Of a stretch of DNA of 64,000 nucleotides, positions 26,593 through 34,727 are shown in pieces (the first letter of the stretch is position 1; the number at the start of each line of letters is the position of its first letter). Source of the DNA: JACVRW01 sp034664085 (GTDB lineage Bacteria > Actinomycetota > Thermoleophilia > Solirubrobacterales > Thermoleophilaceae); NCBI GenBank assembly GCA_034664085.1, contig JAXDII010000092.1, positions 6,950 to 70,949 of the forward strand, written 5' to 3'. The translations under genes and the position numbers were made by a program. A model generated the notes under the pieces. It ran no database searches and was not told the origin of the DNA. It was given only the letters and a program-made list of their open reading frames with translations.

Positions 26593-27387
26593 GTGGCTCG
26601 CCCGACCCCACCGCGGCTGCTTGCGATCGCCGGCTCCGACTCCGGTGGCGGAGCGGGCATCCAGGCGGACCTGAAGGCCTTCGCGCGCTGTGGCGCGCAC
26701 GGGATGAGCGCCATCACCGCGATCACCGCGCAGAACACGGTGGCGGTGACGGGCGTCTATCCGGTCCCGGCGGAGGCGATCGTGGAGCAGGTGCGCGCGG
26801 TGGCCGACGACATCGGCGTCGACGCCGTCAAGATCGGCATGCTCGGCACCAGGGAGACGATCGCGGCGGTGGACCGAGCGCTCGACCTGCTCGCCGGCGT
26901 CCCGGTGGTGCTGGACCCCGTGATGGTGGCCGAGAGCGGCGCCCGACTGCTCGACGAGGACGCCGAGGAGGCGCTGCGGACGCGGCTGCTGCCGCGCGTC
27001 ACGGTCGTCACGCCGAACCTGCCCGAGGCGGCTGTGCTGGCCGGGGTGGACTCCCAGGACGCCCACGCCCTCGCCCGCGCCATCCACGCCCTCGGCCCCG
27101 CAGCGGTCGTGGTCACCGGCGGACACCGCCAGGAGGGCAGCGACGTCTTCTTCGACGGCGAGCAGCTCGTCGAGATCCCGGGGGAGCGCCACCCCGACGG
27201 GGCCGCGCACGGCTCCGGCTGCACGCACTCGTCGGCGCTCGCCGCGCATCTCGCGCTCGGCTTCGAGCCGATCGAGGCCGCGCGGATGGCGAAGCAGATC
27301 GCGTCCGAGGCGGTGCGCGACGGCCTGCGCGGGATCGGAGCCGGCGCCGGGCCCGTGGACGTCATCGGCCTGCGCCGCTCGCGTTAG
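26593..27387 (+). CDS. thiD: Hydroxymethylpyrimidine/phosphomethylpyrimidine kinase
   Basis: ThiD phosphorylates HMP and HMP-P for thiamine synthesis and salvage. The 264-residue ribokinase-like protein begins LLAIAGSDSGGGAGIQADLK, has VLDPVMVAESGARLL and the catalytic loop GAAHGSGCTHSSALAAHLA. No other thi genes are adjacent, and no TPP riboswitch was recognised upstream (72 bp gap). Confidence 0.94.
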   Translation: MARPTPPRLLAIAGSDSGGGAGIQADLKAFARCGAHGMSAITAITAQNTVAVTGVYPVPAEAIVEQVRAVADDIGVDAVKIGMLGTRETIAAVDRALDLLAGVPVVLDPVMVAESGARLLDEDAEEALRTRLLPRVTVVTPNLPEAAVLAGVDSQDAHALARAIHALGPAAVVVTGGHRQEGSDVFFDGEQLVEIPGERHPDGAAHGSGCTHSSALAAHLALGFEPIEAARMAKQIASEAVRDGLRGIGAGAGPVDVIGLRRSR

Positions 27388-27403
27388 CCGGCCCTCGGGC
27401 CGG
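27388..27403 (+). terminator. GC hairpin after thiD
   Basis: CCGGCC-CTCG-GGCCGG starts on the base after the thiD stop. It has a perfect 6-bp stem and a tetraloop but no U-tract. Confidence 0.4.
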
Positions 27404-27462
27404 GATCGCCGCAGTGGCATAATGAGCCGGTCGCCGCACGCAGTCACATCCGATTCCTCCGC

Positions 27463-27696
27463 ATGAAGCCCGGCCACGGTGAGGTTCTGCTGGCCGAGGG
27501 CGATCCGCGTGTGCGCGCGGAGGAGGAGCTGCTGATCGAGGAGTTCCGCCGCCAGCTCGACGAGGGCATGTGGGCGGCGGTGCCCACCACCAACGCCGGC
27601 AGCGGCCGGCGCGAGGCGCAGATGGTCAGGGACTTCGGCGACATCCCGGAGGGCGCTGACCGGGTGATCTTCTTCCCGCGCGCCTCGGGTGGCTGA
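27463..27696 (+). CDS. Conserved small hypothetical protein
   Basis: I do not recognise this 77-residue protein. It is acidic at the N-terminus, with a helix containing EEELLIEEFRRQLDEGMWAAV, then a DIPEGADRVIFFPRASGG ending. There is no signal peptide or membrane segment. It overlaps the next gene by 8 bases, so the two are probably co-expressed. A 14-codon reading frame (27422-27466) ends on its start codon as ATGA. Confidence 0.65.
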   Translation: MKPGHGEVLLAEGDPRVRAEEELLIEEFRRQLDEGMWAAVPTTNAGSGRREAQMVRDFGDIPEGADRVIFFPRASGG

Positions 27697-28309
27697 CGGC
27701 ATGCTGCTTGCCCTGCTCGCCCTCGCCCTGATCACGTTCGTGCTCGCGATCCCGATGCTCGTGCGCGAGCTGGGCCGTCGGCGCGCCAAGCGCCAGGCGG
27801 CGCGCGCGCCGCGCGGCGAGATCGAGCTGCCGCTGTACGACCCCGGCCGCGAGCGCCGCGCCGAGCAGCGCGCCCGCGAGCTGCTGAAGTCGTGCGTGAA
27901 CGACGAGGAGTGGGCGATGTACCGCGACCTCGGCTTCATCCGCGTCTCCGGCAAGCACTCGCGCCGCGAGGCGGACCGCCCCGGCGGCGGCCCCGCGTAC
28001 GCCTACCTCGTCTACGCGCACAAGCCGATCGTGGCCTTCGTGCCCGGCAGCGGCCAGCTCCTTAGCGAGTACTGCGTCGAGTTCCCCGACATGAGCGGCA
28101 CCGGCGGGCGCCACCGCCTGCCCGCCTCTGACGACGTCCTGGCCAAGTGGATGGCCCTCACGTCCGACGAGGACCGCGTGATCCACCGCGCCAACATGCA
28201 CCTGGTCGGCCGTCAGCTCGACCCAGCCCGCGTCCGCCGCGACCTCTGGCGGCTCGCCGAATGGGAGCGCCGCCGCCAGCGGCGTCGCCAGGTCTCCCGC
28301 AGCGAGTGA
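27689..28309 (+). CDS. Membrane-anchored protein of unknown function
   Basis: A 206-residue protein with one N-terminal membrane helix (about residues 4-25) followed by a basic RRRAKRQAARAPR stretch and a cytosolic domain of about 160 residues. I find no known motif in the latter. GTG 27689 overlaps the previous gene, and the stop overlaps the ilvD start. It may form a pair with the 77-residue protein. Confidence 0.7.
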   Translation: MADGMLLALLALALITFVLAIPMLVRELGRRRAKRQAARAPRGEIELPLYDPGRERRAEQRARELLKSCVNDEEWAMYRDLGFIRVSGKHSRREADRPGGGPAYAYLVYAHKPIVAFVPGSGQLLSEYCVEFPDMSGTGGRHRLPASDDVLAKWMALTSDEDRVIHRANMHLVGRQLDPARVRRDLWRLAEWERRRQRRRQVSRSE

Positions 28310-29979
28310 CCAAGGACCTCCGCAGCCGCAGCCGGGTCATCCTCGACGGCCCGGATCGAGCCCAGGCGCGCGCGTACCTGAAGGGCGTGGGCTTCGACGA
28401 CGAGGCGCTCAAGCGCCCGATCATCGGCGTCGCCAACACCTGGACCGAGACGATGCCCTGCAACTTCCACCTGCGCCGCCTGGCGGAGAAGGTGAAGGAG
28501 GGCGTGCGCGCCGCGGGCGGGACGCCGATGGAGTTCAACACCGTCGCGATCTCCGACGGCATCACGATGGGCACCGAGGGCATGAAGACCTCGCTGATCA
28601 GCCGCGAGGTGATCGCCGACTCGATCGAGCTGGTCGCCCGCGGGCACATGTTCGACGCCGTGATCGCGCTGTCGGGCTGCGACAAGACGATCCCGGGCTG
28701 CGTGATGGCGCTGGCCCGCCTCGACGTGCCCAGCCTCATGCTCTACGGCGGCTCGATCGCGCCGGGCAGGTGGCGCGGCAAGGACGTGACCATCCAGGAC
28801 GTGTTCGAGGGCATCGGCGCTCACGCGGCCGGCGACCTCAGCGATGACGAGCTGACGGATCTCGAGAACCACGCCAGCCCGGGCGCCGGCGCCTGCGGCG
28901 GCCAGTTCACGGCCAACACGATGGCGATGGCCTTCGAGGTGCTCGGCATCTCGCCGATGGGCAGCTCGATGGTGCCGGCGGAGGATGGCAAGAAGGGCAA
29001 GGTGGCCGAGGAGTGCGGCCGCCTGGTGCTCGACGTGTTGGAGCGCGACCTGCGGCCCAGCCAGGTGATCACCAAGCAGTCGCTGGAGAACGCCATCGCC
29101 GCCGGGGCGATGTCGGGCGGCTCGACGAACCTGGTGCTGCACCTGCTCGCCGTCGCCGTCGAGGCCGGCGTCCCGCTCGAGCTCGAGGACTTCGACCGCA
29201 TCGCCTGGGGCACGCCGCTGCTGTGCGACCTCAAGCCGGGCGGCCGCTACGTGGCCACCGACCTCTATCGCGCCGGCGGCGTGCCGCTCGTGATCCGGCG
29301 TCTCAAGGAGGCCGGGCTGCTGCACTCGGACGCGATCACCGTCACCGGCCAGACGATCGGCGAGGTGGCCGACGCGGCCGAGGAGGCCGAGGGCCAGGAC
29401 GTCGTGCGCCCCGTGAGCGACCCGATCAAGCCCAACGGCGGCTTCGCGATCCTGCGCGGCAACCTCGCGCCCGACGGCTGCGTGGTCAAGCTATCCGGCC
29501 ACGGTCGCATGGAGCACCGCGGCCCGGCCCGCGTGTTCGAGTGCGAGGAGGACGCCTTCGCCGCCGTGATGGCCAAGTCGATCCAGCCCGGCGAGGTGGT
29601 CGTGATCCGCAACGAGGGTCCCCAGGGCGGCCCGGGCATGCGCGAGATGCTGCACGTGACCGCCGCGCTCGTGGGGGAGGGGCTCGGCGATTCGGTCGCC
29701 CTGCTCACCGACGGCCGCTTCTCCGGCGCGACCTATGGCTTCATGGCCGGTCACGTGGCGCCCGAGGCGCCGCACGGCGGGCCGATCGCCGCCGTCCGCG
29801 ACGGCGACACGGTCGTGTTCGACGTCGCCGGCCGCGAGCTGAACGTGGAGCTCTCCGACGCCGAGATCGAGGAGCGCCTGCGCGACTACGAGCCGCCGCC
29901 GCCGAAGTACCGCACCGGGGTGCTGGGCAAGTACGCGCGCCTCGTCGGCTCGGCCTCCGAGGGCGCAGTTACGGGATAG
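28306..29979 (+). CDS. ilvD: Dihydroxy-acid dehydratase
   Basis: IlvD converts dihydroxy-acids to the 2-keto acids for valine, isoleucine and leucine synthesis, using an iron-sulfur cluster. The 557-residue protein has IIGVANTWTETMPCNFHLR, SGCDKTIPGCVMALARLD and GACGGQFTANTMAMAFEVLG, the Cys residues being the likely cluster ligands, and a C-terminal SGATYGFMAGHVAPEA. GTG 28306 overlaps the preceding gene as GTGA and fits the family N-terminus. Confidence 0.95.
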   Translation: MTKDLRSRSRVILDGPDRAQARAYLKGVGFDDEALKRPIIGVANTWTETMPCNFHLRRLAEKVKEGVRAAGGTPMEFNTVAISDGITMGTEGMKTSLISREVIADSIELVARGHMFDAVIALSGCDKTIPGCVMALARLDVPSLMLYGGSIAPGRWRGKDVTIQDVFEGIGAHAAGDLSDDELTDLENHASPGAGACGGQFTANTMAMAFEVLGISPMGSSMVPAEDGKKGKVAEECGRLVLDVLERDLRPSQVITKQSLENAIAAGAMSGGSTNLVLHLLAVAVEAGVPLELEDFDRIAWGTPLLCDLKPGGRYVATDLYRAGGVPLVIRRLKEAGLLHSDAITVTGQTIGEVADAAEEAEGQDVVRPVSDPIKPNGGFAILRGNLAPDGCVVKLSGHGRMEHRGPARVFECEEDAFAAVMAKSIQPGEVVVIRNEGPQGGPGMREMLHVTAALVGEGLGDSVALLTDGRFSGATYGFMAGHVAPEAPHGGPIAAVRDGDTVVFDVAGRELNVELSDAEIEERLRDYEPPPPKYRTGVLGKYARLVGSASEGAVTG

Positions 29980-29982
29980 CGG

Positions 29983-30972
29983 CTAGGCCACCTGGGAGCG
30001 GCCGTCCGGCGACTGGCCGGCCGACGCCGGGCCGGGCTCCGCCAGGAACTCCAGCATCAGGTCGTTGAAGGTCTGCGGGCGCTCGGCCATCGGGATGTGG
30101 CCGGTGTCCTCCATCACGACCTTGCGGCTGTCGGGGATCAGCCGCTCGAACTCGTTGGCGTCCTTCACCGGGATGATCGAGTCGTTCTCGCCCCACACGA
30201 TCAGCGTCGGCTGGCGGATCTCGGGCAGCCGGTCGCGGAAGTCGTAGTCCAGGGAGGCGCGCAGGGCGGCCTCGAAGCCGGGCTTGCCGGCTCCCTTGAA
30301 GAAGCCCTCGTAGGCCAGGTCGGAGCGCAGCAGGGAGGGGTGGCGCGCGACCAGGGCGAGCGAGATGTGGCGCGACCTCGGCCGCGACGCCAGCTGTCGG
30401 TGCTGGGCGGCCCCGTAGGCCGCCATCGCGGTCGCGATGCGGCCCAGGGTGAGTATCGGCCGGGCTGCGAGGTCGGCGCTGGTGATCCCGGCGGCGGACA
30501 CCAGGATCAGCTGGTCGATGCGCTCGGGCCGCTGGATCGCCACCTCGGCGGCGATGTAGCCGCCCATCGAGTTGCCGACCATGTCCACGCGTCCCAGGCC
30601 GAGCTGCTCGCTCAGCTCGTCCACGTAGCTGGCGTAGCGCGAGATCGTGATCCCGTCGGGCGGCATCGGGCTCAGCCCGAACCCCGGCAGGTCGATCGCG
30701 ATCACGCGCCGCTCCTGGGCCGCGCGTGGCACGTTCTCGAGCCAGTTCTGCCACTGGCCGCCGAGGCCGTGCACGAACACGATCGGCTCGCGGGGACCGG
30801 AGCCGATGTCCACATAGTTGATCTGCGCGCCGTCGACCTCGGCCCGCCGCAGATGGTCGGACCAGTCGACCGCGCGCCAGTCCGGCTGGGCGGTCTCGCC
30901 GTAGCCGTGGCCGGCTCGGCGGGCGGCCCGGAAGCTCGCCGGGCGGGCGGTCGGGACGAACAGCTTGGACAT
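29983..30972 (-). CDS. Alpha/beta hydrolase
   Basis: A 329-residue alpha/beta hydrolase with an N-terminal extension of about 55 residues. The oxyanion HGLGGQWQNW, the nucleophile elbow VGNSMGGYIAAE, the acid in VWGENDSIIP and the catalytic His in EDTGHIPMAERP give a complete Ser-Asp-His triad. Substrate unknown; C-C hydrolases, esterases and haloperoxidase-like enzymes share this pattern. ATG at 30972 is preferred because a TACCCT box lies 9 bases upstream. It is divergent from the nucleotidase gene, only 22 bases away. Confidence 0.85.
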   Translation of the reverse strand: MSKLFVPTARPASFRAARRAGHGYGETAQPDWRAVDWSDHLRRAEVDGAQINYVDIGSGPREPIVFVHGLGGQWQNWLENVPRAAQERRVIAIDLPGFGLSPMPPDGITISRYASYVDELSEQLGLGRVDMVGNSMGGYIAAEVAIQRPERIDQLILVSAAGITSADLAARPILTLGRIATAMAAYGAAQHRQLASRPRSRHISLALVARHPSLLRSDLAYEGFFKGAGKPGFEAALRASLDYDFRDRLPEIRQPTLIVWGENDSIIPVKDANEFERLIPDSRKVVMEDTGHIPMAERPQTFNDLMLEFLAEPGPASAGQSPDGRSQVA

Positions 30973-30980
30973 CGCGCTTC

Positions 30981-30987
30981 TAGGGTA
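30981..30987. promoter_or_regulatory. Shared bidirectional -10 element
   Basis: TAGGGTA reads TAGGGT on the + strand (8 bases before GTG 30995) and TACCCT on the - strand (9 bases before the ATG at 30972). Both divergent genes therefore have a -10 in the leaderless position, formed from the same seven bases. No clear -35 is seen for either direction. Confidence 0.5.
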
Positions 30988-30994
30988 GGGGCCC

Positions 30995-31561
30995 GTGGCC
31001 AAGATCGCGCTGGACATCGACTCGACCCTGCATCCCTACTGGGACCTGCTGCAGCGGGTGGTGCTGGAGCGCTACGGGGTGGAGCTGCCCTACGAGGAGC
31101 AGCGCGACTGGGGCATCACGGTCCTCGAGCGCGACGCGGTCATCCACTGCGTCGAGGAGACGCATTCGGACGAGAACATCCTCGCGGGCGTGCCGTATGA
31201 GAGCGCGGTCGAGACCGTGCGCGACTGGCACGCGCAGGGGCACTGGATCCACGTGACCAGCCACCGCCGGCCGCAGACGGCCGCGGCCACCACGCGCTGG
31301 CTGGAGCAGATCGGCATGCCCTGCGATGACCTGCACTGCTCTTTCGACAAGATCACCCGCTGCGTGGAGCTCGGCGTCGACGTGCTGGTGGACGACAGCC
31401 CGGTGAACATCGTGCGGGCGCGTGAGGCGGGCATCGTGCCCGCGACGATCATCCACCCCTGGAACGAGGAGCTGGTCGAGCGCGACGGCGTGATCGGTGC
31501 GCGCGACTGGACCGGGCTGCGGGCCCAGCTCGAGCCGGTGCTCGACCGGATCGGCGCCTAG
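30995..31561 (+). CDS. HAD-family 5'(3')-deoxyribonucleotidase-like protein
   Basis: The 188-residue protein resembles the NT5C branch of haloacid-dehalogenase phosphatases. The nucleophile motif is KIALDIDSTLHPYW (DxDST), motif II is HVTSHRRPQT, and motif IV is VDVLVDDSPVNI. Such enzymes dephosphorylate deoxynucleoside monophosphates, but the substrate is inferred. Its TAG stop overlaps the stop of the convergent gene within a single CTAG. Confidence 0.75.
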   Translation: MAKIALDIDSTLHPYWDLLQRVVLERYGVELPYEEQRDWGITVLERDAVIHCVEETHSDENILAGVPYESAVETVRDWHAQGHWIHVTSHRRPQTAAATTRWLEQIGMPCDDLHCSFDKITRCVELGVDVLVDDSPVNIVRAREAGIVPATIIHPWNEELVERDGVIGARDWTGLRAQLEPVLDRIGA

Positions 31562-32274
31562 CCCGCGTAGCCGAAGCGCTCCAGCACCGGGATCTCGTGG
31601 ATCTGCGGCGGCTGGAGGTGGTCCCAGAGGATCCCCGGCGGGCGCCGGTGGGCGCCGTCGACCTCGATCACCGCCCGCGGCGTGGCGACCAGGCCCACAG
31701 GGATGTCGTGCGCGGTCATCAGCAGGTTCTCGCGCAGGATCTGGATCGGGTGGACGGTCGTGGCGATGATCGTGCGGCGGTCGATCTTGCCGCTCTCGCA
31801 CAGCAGCGCGTACTCCAGGTCGGAGAAGCCGCCGCCCTTGCCCACCCGCGCGCCCTTGAGGTTGACCGCCACCGAGCCGGTCAGCACCAGGTCCAGCTCG
31901 GGCACCTGGTCCAGGTCGATCACCTTGCCGTACCGCAGCGCGCCCTTGATCGTGGCCGCCTCGCGCAGCTGCGAGCCGCTGAGCCGGCGCGGGTCGAGCA
32001 GGCGGAACGGGTGCTGGTCGCGCAGGCGCGGCACCGCCATCACCAGCACCTTGCCCTGCTCCAGGGCGAGGCGGCGAGCGTGCGTCTGCGGGGAGTCGGG
32101 GTTGGCCTTGAGCGTCTGGGCGCTCGTCCAGGCCGGATGGCGCGCGAGGCGCTCGGCCGCGACCTTGGCCCCCGCGAAGTTGGGTATGCGGCCCTCCGCG
32201 CCCGGGAAGCGGGAGACCCCCTCGCTGTCCATGGCGCGCCAGACGTCGGCGCGCACCTCGTCCTTCGTGCGCAT
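31558..32274 (-). CDS. 5-formyltetrahydrofolate cyclo-ligase-like protein
   Basis: A 238-residue protein of the 5-FCL/MTHFSD group. It has a basic N-terminal helix, a KANPDSPQTHARRLALEQGK segment and the GARVGKGGGFSDLEYALL motif, a divergent form of the GxGGGYYDR substrate loop. True 5-FCL recycles 5-formyl-THF to methenyl-THF, but this branch has no proven activity that I know of. ATG at 32274, with TACGAT 9 bases upstream on the - strand. Confidence 0.75.
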   Translation of the reverse strand: MRTKDEVRADVWRAMDSEGVSRFPGAEGRIPNFAGAKVAAERLARHPAWTSAQTLKANPDSPQTHARRLALEQGKVLVMAVPRLRDQHPFRLLDPRRLSGSQLREAATIKGALRYGKVIDLDQVPELDLVLTGSVAVNLKGARVGKGGGFSDLEYALLCESGKIDRRTIIATTVHPIQILRENLLMTAHDIPVGLVATPRAVIEVDGAHRRPPGILWDHLQPPQIHEIPVLERFGYAG

Positions 32275-32283
32275 CGTCGCGAG

Positions 32284-32289
32284 ATCGTA
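32284..32289 (-). promoter_or_regulatory. -10 box of the cyclo-ligase-like gene
   Basis: TACGAT on the - strand ends 9 bases before the ATG at 32274. Confidence 0.4.
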
Positions 32290-32328
32290 CTGTCGCGCCC
32301 ACGGCCTCTCTGACACACTCGATCCCCG

Positions 32329-33225
32329 ATGCCGGAGTCCACCCGCACGCCCCTCTCGCCCCGCGAGGCGGAGAGCGAGCCGGTCGCCCGCCCGCTCGTG
32401 CCCGCCGAGACCCTGAAGCCGTACCTCCCCGGTACGGAGACGGAGCGCCGCCTGAACGACTGGGGGCGCTCGGAACGGGTCGAGGGCATCTTCGACGCCA
32501 CGCTCGTCGAGTTCTTCTACCGGCACTGGTTCCGCGCCGAGGTCGAGGGCATCGAGAACGTGCCCGCCACCGGCGGCGCCCTGCTGGTGTCGAACCACTC
32601 CGGGGCCCTGCCGCCCGACGCAGCGATGATCGCCAAGTCGATCCGCGAGGAGCACGCCCACCCGCGCCCGCTCAACATCACCGTCGAGCACTTCTTCAAG
32701 GGCTTTCCCGGATTCTCGATGCTGATCCCCAAGATCGGGTGCGTGGCCGCCCACCCCGCCAACGTCCAGCGGCTGCTCTGGGACGAGGAGCAGCTCGTGC
32801 TCGTGTTCCCGGAGGGCCGCAAGGGCACCGAGAAGCTCTACAAGGACCGCTACCGGCTGCGGCGCTTCGGCCGCGGCGGGTTCGTCGAGGCCGCGATGCG
32901 GGCGCGGGCGCCGATCGTGCCGGTCTGCGTCGTCGGCGCAGAGGAGGCCGCGCCGGTGTTCGCCCAGCTCGGCCTGTTCAAGCGCCTCACGGGCCTGCTC
33001 TATTTCCCGGTCACCCCGACCTTCCCGCACCTCGGCCTGCTCGGGATGCTGGGCTACCTGCCGGCCAAGTTCAAGATCCGCTTCCTCGAGCCGATCCGGT
33101 TCGACGAGGAGGGGCTGCACGAGGACAAGGCGCTGGTGCAGACGGTCGCCCACGACGTCAGGGCGCGCATCCAGGAGAACCTCTGGGACATGATCGCCCA
33201 GCGCCGGTCGGTGTGGTTCGGATGA
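32329..33225 (+). CDS. PlsC-like 1-acylglycerol-3-phosphate acyltransferase
   Basis: The 298-residue protein has an LPLAT domain (about residues 70-270). Motif I reads SNHSGALPPDAAM, with two extra residues between His and Asp compared with the usual HX4D box. Motif III is VFPEGRKGTEKLYK, and ARAPIVPVCVVGAEE is motif IV. It probably acylates a glycerol-phosphate or similar acceptor at the membrane. The next gene overlaps its stop by four bases. Confidence 0.85.
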   Translation: MPESTRTPLSPREAESEPVARPLVPAETLKPYLPGTETERRLNDWGRSERVEGIFDATLVEFFYRHWFRAEVEGIENVPATGGALLVSNHSGALPPDAAMIAKSIREEHAHPRPLNITVEHFFKGFPGFSMLIPKIGCVAAHPANVQRLLWDEEQLVLVFPEGRKGTEKLYKDRYRLRRFGRGGFVEAAMRARAPIVPVCVVGAEEAAPVFAQLGLFKRLTGLLYFPVTPTFPHLGLLGMLGYLPAKFKIRFLEPIRFDEEGLHEDKALVQTVAHDVRARIQENLWDMIAQRRSVWFG

Positions 33226-34622
33226 CGATCGCCTCCCGCCGCATCCTCGTCACGGGCCTGTCGACCTACTGGGGCGGCCGGCTCGCGCAGGCGCTCGAGC
33301 GCTTCCCAGAGGTGGAGGCCGTGATCGGCGTCGACAACGAGGAGCCCCAGGTCGAGCTGGAGCGCACCGAGTACGTGAAGGTGGGGGCGCAGCACGCGCT
33401 GCTGCGGCGAGTGGTCGAGGCGGCCGAGATCGACACGGTGGTCGACACCCGGCTGGTGGTGGACTCCACGACCACCACATCGGCGAAGGCGCACGAGAAC
33501 AACGTCATCGGCACGATGAACATCCTCGCCGCCTGCTCCGGCGCGCACTCGCCGGTACGCAAGGTGGTGTTCAAGTCGTCCACGCACTTCTACGGCTGCG
33601 AGCAGGACGACCCGGCCTTCTTCGACGAGACGATGGGCCGCCGCCAGCAGCCGCGCACGGCGATCGAGCGCGACGTCGTGGAGGCGGAGGCCGCGCTGAA
33701 CGACTTCGCCGAGAAGAACCCCAAGGCGACCGTCACGATCCTGCGCTTCGCCAACGTGCTGGGCCCCGCCGTGCGCACGTCGCACATCGACCTGTTCTCG
33801 CTGCCGGCCGTGCCGATGATCCTCGGCTTCGATCCGCGCTATCAGTTCGTCCACGAGGACGACGTGGTCCACGCGCTCGAGCACGCCGTCAACCAGCAGG
33901 TGCCGGGCGTCTTCAACGTCGCCGGCGACGGCGTGCTGGCGCTGAGCGAGGTGGCCGGACTGCTCGGCAAGCCGTACGCGCCGGTGCTGCCGTTCTGGGG
34001 CACCGGCCTCGCGGCCGCGGCGCTCAGGCGGATCGGCGTGAACATCCCGCCGGAGGCGCTCAGCCAGCTGCGCTTCGGCCGCGGAGTCGACAACCGCCGC
34101 TTCAAGGCGACCGGCTTCCGCTACCAGTACACGAGCCGCGAGGCCGTGCTCAGGCTGGGCGAGCACATGCGGCTGCACCCTGTCGTGCGCGGCGTGCAGG
34201 AGCCCTACCGCTACGAGCGCGAGGTCGAGGACTTCCTGCGCTGGAGCCCGCACGTCCGCAACGCTCGCGACAAGGCCGCCGCCGGGCTGAGCCGCGACCA
34301 GCTGATCGAGCTGCAGCGCCTGCTGGCCGGCTACGTGGACGTGGTGGACCCGGCCGACACCGGCCAGGAGGAGCGCGTCCAGGCCGCCGAGCGCGTCGCC
34401 GAGACCGCAATCCGGCGGGCCGCGGCCGAGGCCACCCCGCCGCCCGGGTCGCCGGTCGACCACTACGACGACCTCGCCGCCGAGGAGGTGATCGCGCTGC
34501 TGGCCTCGCTGGAGCGCGACGACCTGCAGACGCTGCGCGAGTACGAGCGCGGCCACGCCAATCGCAGCCACGTGCTCTCGGCGATCGATTCGGTGCTGGC
34601 GCGGCGCGAGGCGCCGGTTTAG
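33222..34622 (+). CDS. NAD-dependent epimerase/dehydratase-like protein
   Basis: The first 300 residues form an extended SDR domain: ILVTGLSTYWGGRLAQAL (a variant glycine motif with a Trp), VVDTRLVVDSTTTT and FKSSTHFYGC. The canonical YxxxK is not obvious, so catalysis is uncertain. The C-terminal 160 residues are helical and charged. It is co-transcribed with the PlsC-like gene, a pairing I associate with actinobacterial lipid or envelope loci. 466 residues, start ATG 33222. Confidence 0.75.
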   Translation: MTIASRRILVTGLSTYWGGRLAQALERFPEVEAVIGVDNEEPQVELERTEYVKVGAQHALLRRVVEAAEIDTVVDTRLVVDSTTTTSAKAHENNVIGTMNILAACSGAHSPVRKVVFKSSTHFYGCEQDDPAFFDETMGRRQQPRTAIERDVVEAEAALNDFAEKNPKATVTILRFANVLGPAVRTSHIDLFSLPAVPMILGFDPRYQFVHEDDVVHALEHAVNQQVPGVFNVAGDGVLALSEVAGLLGKPYAPVLPFWGTGLAAAALRRIGVNIPPEALSQLRFGRGVDNRRFKATGFRYQYTSREAVLRLGEHMRLHPVVRGVQEPYRYEREVEDFLRWSPHVRNARDKAAAGLSRDQLIELQRLLAGYVDVVDPADTGQEERVQAAERVAETAIRRAAAEATPPPGSPVDHYDDLAAEEVIALLASLERDDLQTLREYERGHANRSHVLSAIDSVLARREAPV

Positions 34623-34687
34623 CGTCAGCTTCGTCCGGGAGCGCCGCAACGGCGGTTTCAGCGGCGTCCGGCCGCCGAATCCCTCTT

Positions 34688-34693
34688 TACACT
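34688..34693 (+). promoter_or_regulatory. -10 box of the L,D-transpeptidase gene
   Basis: TACACT with an upstream TT lies 34 bases before ATG 34728, so this gene would have a short leader, unlike many neighbours. Confidence 0.4.
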
Positions 34694-34699
34694 GCCGGC

Positions 34700-34718
34700 A
34701 GGCGGCCGGAAGCCGCCT
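34700..34718 (+). promoter_or_regulatory. 5'-leader hairpin before the L,D-transpeptidase
   Basis: AGGCGGC-CGGAA-GCCGCCT forms a 7-bp stem that ends 9 bases before the start codon. It would sit over the ribosome-binding region and could limit translation. Confidence 0.35.
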
Positions 34719-34727
34719 CCGCTAGCA

